From: Plasmopara viticola
Taxonomy: Eukaryota > Oomycota > Peronosporomycetes > Peronosporales > Peronosporaceae
Length of the DNA: 64,000 bases
Direction of reading: 5' to 3'
NCBI GenBank assembly: GCA_001695595.3
Contig: MBPM02000014.1
Span: 744,001 to 808,000 of the forward strand
Position numbers and translations under genes: made by a program. Shown here piece by piece: positions 59,401 to 64,000 of this stretch. The notes under the pieces were generated by a model. That model was given only the letters and a program-made list of their open reading frames with translations, was not told where the DNA came from and ran no database searches. Numbering within the stretch: position 1 is the first letter of the stretch; each line of letters starts with the position of its first letter.

Positions 59401-62400
59401 TTTGGCTTGGTCCAGCGCTAGACCGGGTCAATTCTTGATGGTATTTACAGCACTGATTTCTGGGATCTCAATAAAAAAATTAGATATGGGCATCCAGTAT
59501 TAGGCCGACGATGCCTGTATGGCGGTCGTATCGGTCGAGAGGAGCCAGTAATAGACTGTCGATTTGTTTAGCACAGCGACGTATGGATTGGAAGGTACCC
59601 AATACCGATGGTCCGTGTTGTTAAAGTGGGTAGGACTCACAAAGCAAAAACCGTGACGGCACTGATACGAGTCGACTTTCTTGATGATATAACACGCCAA
59701 TGGCTGCGACTTAGAATTGAACCAAATATTGAAGCTACAAACCATAATATTATGCTATGGATAGCAACGCATCACTGCATTTCAGATCAAATGAAATATG
59801 TGTGTGGTATGATGGTTGATACTGTTTATTTCTTGTTTGGCTGACGATAAATAAAGCACAACACTTAGCAGATTTTGGCAAAATGCCAATGGATTTGATT
59901 TACGTAGTAGAGGCGGTTGGACGGCCCAAAGCAGCCACTGGGAAGTATGTTTTTTAGCTCCAAACCTTGTCAGCTTCGTTGATAGGCAGGTAATGCAGTA
60001 AGACCGCTGCACTATTCATTCGGGCTGTCGATCACTCCATGCATTAACTAAAGTGAACCTTTAATTATCAATCGCACTCTCAGCAAGAAAAAAATTCAAG
60101 ATAATTCGACATTCACCTAAAAAAAACTATGTTGGTTGCCTCTAAAAATATTGAAGGATTTCTTTCAGCGTAGCTCATGAGTCGTTTTCCTTTAGGCTCA
60201 TCGTACGGTTTCACAAGAAAGATTACTGAGCATTGGCCAATCTCGACCTGGTTTCGCAAGCAAGCTACTTTGGTAGCTAGCAGGTACGACCATGACGGCC
60301 ACAAAAACATGCATACAGCGAAACACGAGTGTGATGCTACATATGGCTGAAGCTGCTACATTTGTTAAGTTAACTTTAAAATGATCCATATGAAACGGTC
60401 TAAATGCTCATGACGCAGATGTATCGAAAAAGGCTACCGTTATAAGGATCCGTCTCTGGAATTGCATATTATACATGGATTATTTTGTGAAATATAGTAA
60501 CGTCTGAGTTTATAATTGTTCGTAACAATCATGAATAGACTTTATCTATAAAGTAATGAGCGCATGCAACGATTGATCGAATACAACAAGTAGAGAATCA
60601 AACGGCAAATCAAAAGAAATGCGGATGCGGACTAAGTAACGAATTTTGTTGAATGTTGTTGCTCTTAGACACTCCAGCCGTTGACCCGAGAGTTCATTCC
60701 GTTCTTCGAATTCGACGCTTTAGTATGCTTTTCTACTAGGAACGGTGAATGAAGAAACCTGAGTCACTTTAATGAGCCGAGGTCGTCGCACGAGGCACCG
60801 GTGAGTGACTCAATACTTCGTATTCAGCCTTTATTGTCTTTAACCGACTCAATGATACTGATAGCGCGCGGATATTCGCGAGGACATTAACCGAATACCC
60901 CTTGGCTGCCGAGATGTGAGGAAGTCTGAGTGTGGAGCTTGCTTTTTAGGCTAATGAGCCTCTTTGACGGTCATGTGTCTGACTTGGCAAGATGTGTGAC
61001 GTACAGGGATCGAGGGTTTGTTTCTCCAGGCGTATTAGCATAGTGGGTAGTACGTCACCGTTGCACTTGATGCTTAGCTGCTCCTTCAAGCAGATCACAA
61101 GATGTAACGAAATAGCATCGTCTACTTCCAGCCCAATGTAGTTTCTACGTAGCGTAAGGTGTCAATGTTGGCCGATAGTATCTACCCACACACACAAATG
61201 TGCCGTACTGGTAGGATTATTCCTGTGAACAGACTTAAGCCTGTTTTCATAATTTAGTCTCTATTTCCCTACGATCTCTGCAAAAGATTTAGCCGTCTAG
61301 AAACGTTTCCTGAAGCGAGTACGTATTAAGTTTCCACAGATAGGCACATGCGATGAGTAGCATCTACTTACAAAGCTTAATCAACGCCACCTGATCGAGT
61401 CCTTGTACTCTACTGATATGGCTGGTAGCTTGCAGATAATTCAATGCATAAGTAGATCGGATGCGTAGAGTTTAGCTGCGTAATCGAGTTAATTCGATTT
61501 CGCGTAGCCGATCGTATCGGACCCTTTGTTTGTGATATTTTCATACTTGAAGTCATTCGGTGGCTATCGCGGTCGCAAAAAGGATCTTTTTCTCGAGACC
61601 AATATAGGCCATTCACATTAATTTACTTGGCCACATATCGAAAAAACTATACCCAAATGTTTTACTTAACGACCAAACATCCCACCGATGCTTTTGCTCT
61701 ATTGCGTCGATTGCAAAAGGCAACCAATCTCGCCAACCATTGATCTTCGATTTCACATACTCTCCATAAATTATCCGCCAACTCCGAGCAACTTTTTTCT
61801 AAGTAGGTGGCCAGACTGTGATAGAAATCTTGTATCAGGCGGAAGTAGCACTTTCTCGTGATTAAGTGAGCTCGGATATCAAAAGCTAAGAAGATCAGCT
61901 CAATGCGAGCCTACACCCTCACGATAATTTACAGACAATTAAGTTTGGCTATGTTTGGATCGCGTTTAAGGCAGCTGCACCCGGAACTAGCAAACATATG
62001 GCAGAAGCCTTTTCTTCGGAAGAAAAAATGTGATCAGCACGCTGCTCGATTCGAGATCGCGAATACGAAATACTTGTTGATATTGTGTCTAAGTCAAGCT
62101 GGTGGAAAGCTGACCAGCTCGCTCAGTTGTTGCCCATTTAATTGATGGAAATGACTGAGTGAATTATGGCTGAATGTTGTTGACTGATGACTGCTGGGAG
62201 CAAATCAGAAAGAGAAAGATCTTGAGGCAAATGGAATTGCTGACGTGGCACTTGGTCAACGTATAGGAATATACCGCAATAGCGCATCTGCTAGAACAGC
62301 TCCGAAGTGCCAGCATGGAGTTTTGGCTATAGATGTTTGTTGAGTGAGTGTAAGCAAAAGAGGATGAAAGTGCGCCAATTTGAGACCATGCAATTGTTTC

Positions 62401-64000
62401 AAGAGCTAAGAAAAAATATATTATACAGAATTTGGCTAGCAGCAGGTGGAAATACTCGGAGGTAAGCACGTCGTTCGGTCAAGCTTAACTCCAGGACGAC
62501 TTGACTATCTGCTTACGTAACGGACGGTGTCTGTGTGTACCGAAAACTTTAGTCGCTAGAAGACCGATCACCGTGAAGAAGCGCGTTAGTTTTTTTTTGG
62601 CTGGTAGATTCACGAGCATTGCGATCTCAAAATTTGCCTAGCGTTATTCCACCGTTGTTAGCGGCAAGGGACTGCTGACACTCGTAATAGAGATCATGCA
62701 AAGCGATGAGCTTCACGAGTATTCATAGACTTTGACGATCGTCAATCGCCGCGATCCTATACTTTCTATACGACCCTCACCTACACTAGTCCGACATATC
62801 CAGCATTTAACTTACAAGTCTTTGCCTTTTAGCGAAATTTTTTGGAAGCTCTCCTTCTAGCTTTTCAATCGCTTCACATAATGCTAAAATCAAGGTTTTT
62901 TTAAGAATATGTCCATCTCCAAGATGAAAATGGGTTCTCAGAAAGGCAGCCAATCTAATACCTGGTACGCTATTTGAAGACTTCTACAAAGGTATCGCCT
63001 CTTGTTTTACGTTACAGCACTGAAACCCAGCTGGTCCAAAAAGCAGTACCAACCAGAGAAGTGAACCAGTCTTGAACAAGGCGAGTTTTTTTACTTAATT
63101 TACACGATTATCAAAGTACACTTATCAGCAAAACAAATTTCATTACACTTTTTTCTAGCAAGTTGCCTAGCTACTGTTGTGGTATCTAGAAGGATACTTA
63201 AGTAGGCTAAAACTGTAAATCGAGGAGGCATACAAACTATAAGTCACATAATGAGCTGAAGTTGCATCCAGAGTAAGCACTGAAATTCCGTTATTTTCAT
63301 AACGGGCATTTGGTACAATAGTTTTACTACCTCTGTGCCAAGTCGGTATCGAATCCCACCGTGGACGAAAACTGACAGGTGATGCTAATTGGGGGGATCA
63401 CCATTGAGAAGTCGAAAACTCGATAAATGTCGAGGGCAATGTCGTGAGGGAATCGTCACAACACCTAGCCGTAAGACGTCGGTATGCAAAGATCCTAATG
63501 AGGGGTAGACAACACCTTGGCGAATCCCAATGCAGTTGGGAGAGACGGAAAACTGGGTGGCGGAAAGCTGCAAGGATCGCTAACTTGACAGTAGTCCCAC
63601 CAAATTGGTATGTAAGATGCAACGTAGATCGAGTTAACCCGTGACTTCAATTAGCATATCGGCTACGACTAATTCTAAAAGTAAAAATCCCTTAATAGAC
63701 GAAAATTCAGAAAGGCCAAATTGTTCAAAAGGTGCTATGGTCGGAAAAACGAAAGGCCGAAAGCAAGCATAAAACCAGCAATTTTATGTTAAGCCCTCTC
63801 TTTTTTTTTTAAAAAAAAGGGCTAGAATAGGACTAAAGTGTGGCGGCTGCTAAAATGGGTCCAGGGTAACGTTGAGGGTATAATTAGCAATAATGCTCCG
63901 AGTTGATTTTCAACGTAAAGTGAACGTGCCGAAGCGTTATTAGCTGCACCAAGTCTTCATTGTGAAATTTTAGCAGCAAATTGCTGGTGGATTGCAGTCT
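59401..64000. other. Gene-free stretch to the window end
   Basis: No gene could be supported. The Arg-rich frame 63444-63644 (plus) and its antisense frames have no motif I recognise. A hairpin-like AGCCC...T-run/A-run...GGGCT lies at 63792-63823. Confidence 0.55.
63792..63823. repeat. Inverted repeat with T/A-run stem
   Basis: AGCCC plus a T-run faces an A-run plus GGGCT, forming a 13-14 bp imperfect hairpin stem. No neighbouring gene ends here, so a terminator role is not supported. Confidence 0.6.

Noticed and set aside
63792..63823. Hairpin with T-run as a terminator
   Set aside because: No gene ends nearby, and eukaryotic Pol II does not use such terminators.
1..64000. CRISPR arrays, bacterial-type operons or riboswitches
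   Set aside because: The sequence is eukaryotic: spliceosomal introns and eukaryotic retrotransposons, and no regularly spaced repeats.

Overview
The window looks like nuclear DNA of an oomycete, most likely a repeat-rich member of the Peronosporales (Phytophthora or downy mildew type). The grounds are short GT-AG introns of about 60-120 bp, promoters with the oomycete initiator plus flanking-promoter-region pattern (TCATT...CAATTTTCC), compact housekeeping genes with short spacers, degenerate Ty3/gypsy and LINE copies between them, and a family of annexin genes. The species assignment is inference; no database search was possible.

Layout. 1-4.6 kb is gene-free apart from a decayed tRNA-Gly-like sequence. 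4.6-6.1 kb holds a PH-domain protein kinase (minus). 6.1-26.9 kb is a gene desert with only scattered Ty3/gypsy scraps (protease near 8.1-8.4 kb, an RNase H-side fragment near 13.8 kb). 27.0-40.9 kb is a housekeeping block: P5CS for proline synthesis (plus), then three minus-strand genes: a five-RRM Mrd1/RBM19-type pre-rRNA processing protein, an SCI1-like RS/lysine-rich protein and cytosolic aspartyl-tRNA synthetase. A decayed chromodomain Ty3/gypsy element (33.8-36 kb) sits between the second and third of these. 41.0-46.4 kb carries an internally deleted LINE with a 40-bp target duplication and a complete-length but broken LTR retrotransposon (190-bp LTRs, 42008-46375, minus).

48.0-57.3 kb is the most coherent region. 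It holds three annexin genes, one intronless with a long Gln/Pro/Tyr-rich tail and two intron-bearing paralogues in tandem. With them are a small secreted, probably GPI-anchored protein and an eight-exon CDK5RAP3/C53 homologue. I rebuilt that homologue exon by exon, and it carries three W-centred shuffled ATG8-interacting-type motifs. C53 and annexin 2 diverge from a 334-bp promoter containing a perfect CRE palindrome, CCAAT boxes and a CACGTG site.

A LINE family ending in a TAATGTAATGTATTAC-type tail appears three times, each next to a gene and each with a different target-site signature: 40-bp duplication, 13-bp duplication, and a tail-only scar between 145-bp direct repeats. 57.9-64 kb is gene-free, with one Ty3/gypsy RNase H relic at 59.1-59.4 kb. 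Functionally the genes are mostly independent: proline synthesis, ribosome biogenesis, tRNA charging, ER-phagy/UFMylation and membrane-binding annexins. The only close regulatory link visible is the C53-annexin 2 bidirectional promoter.
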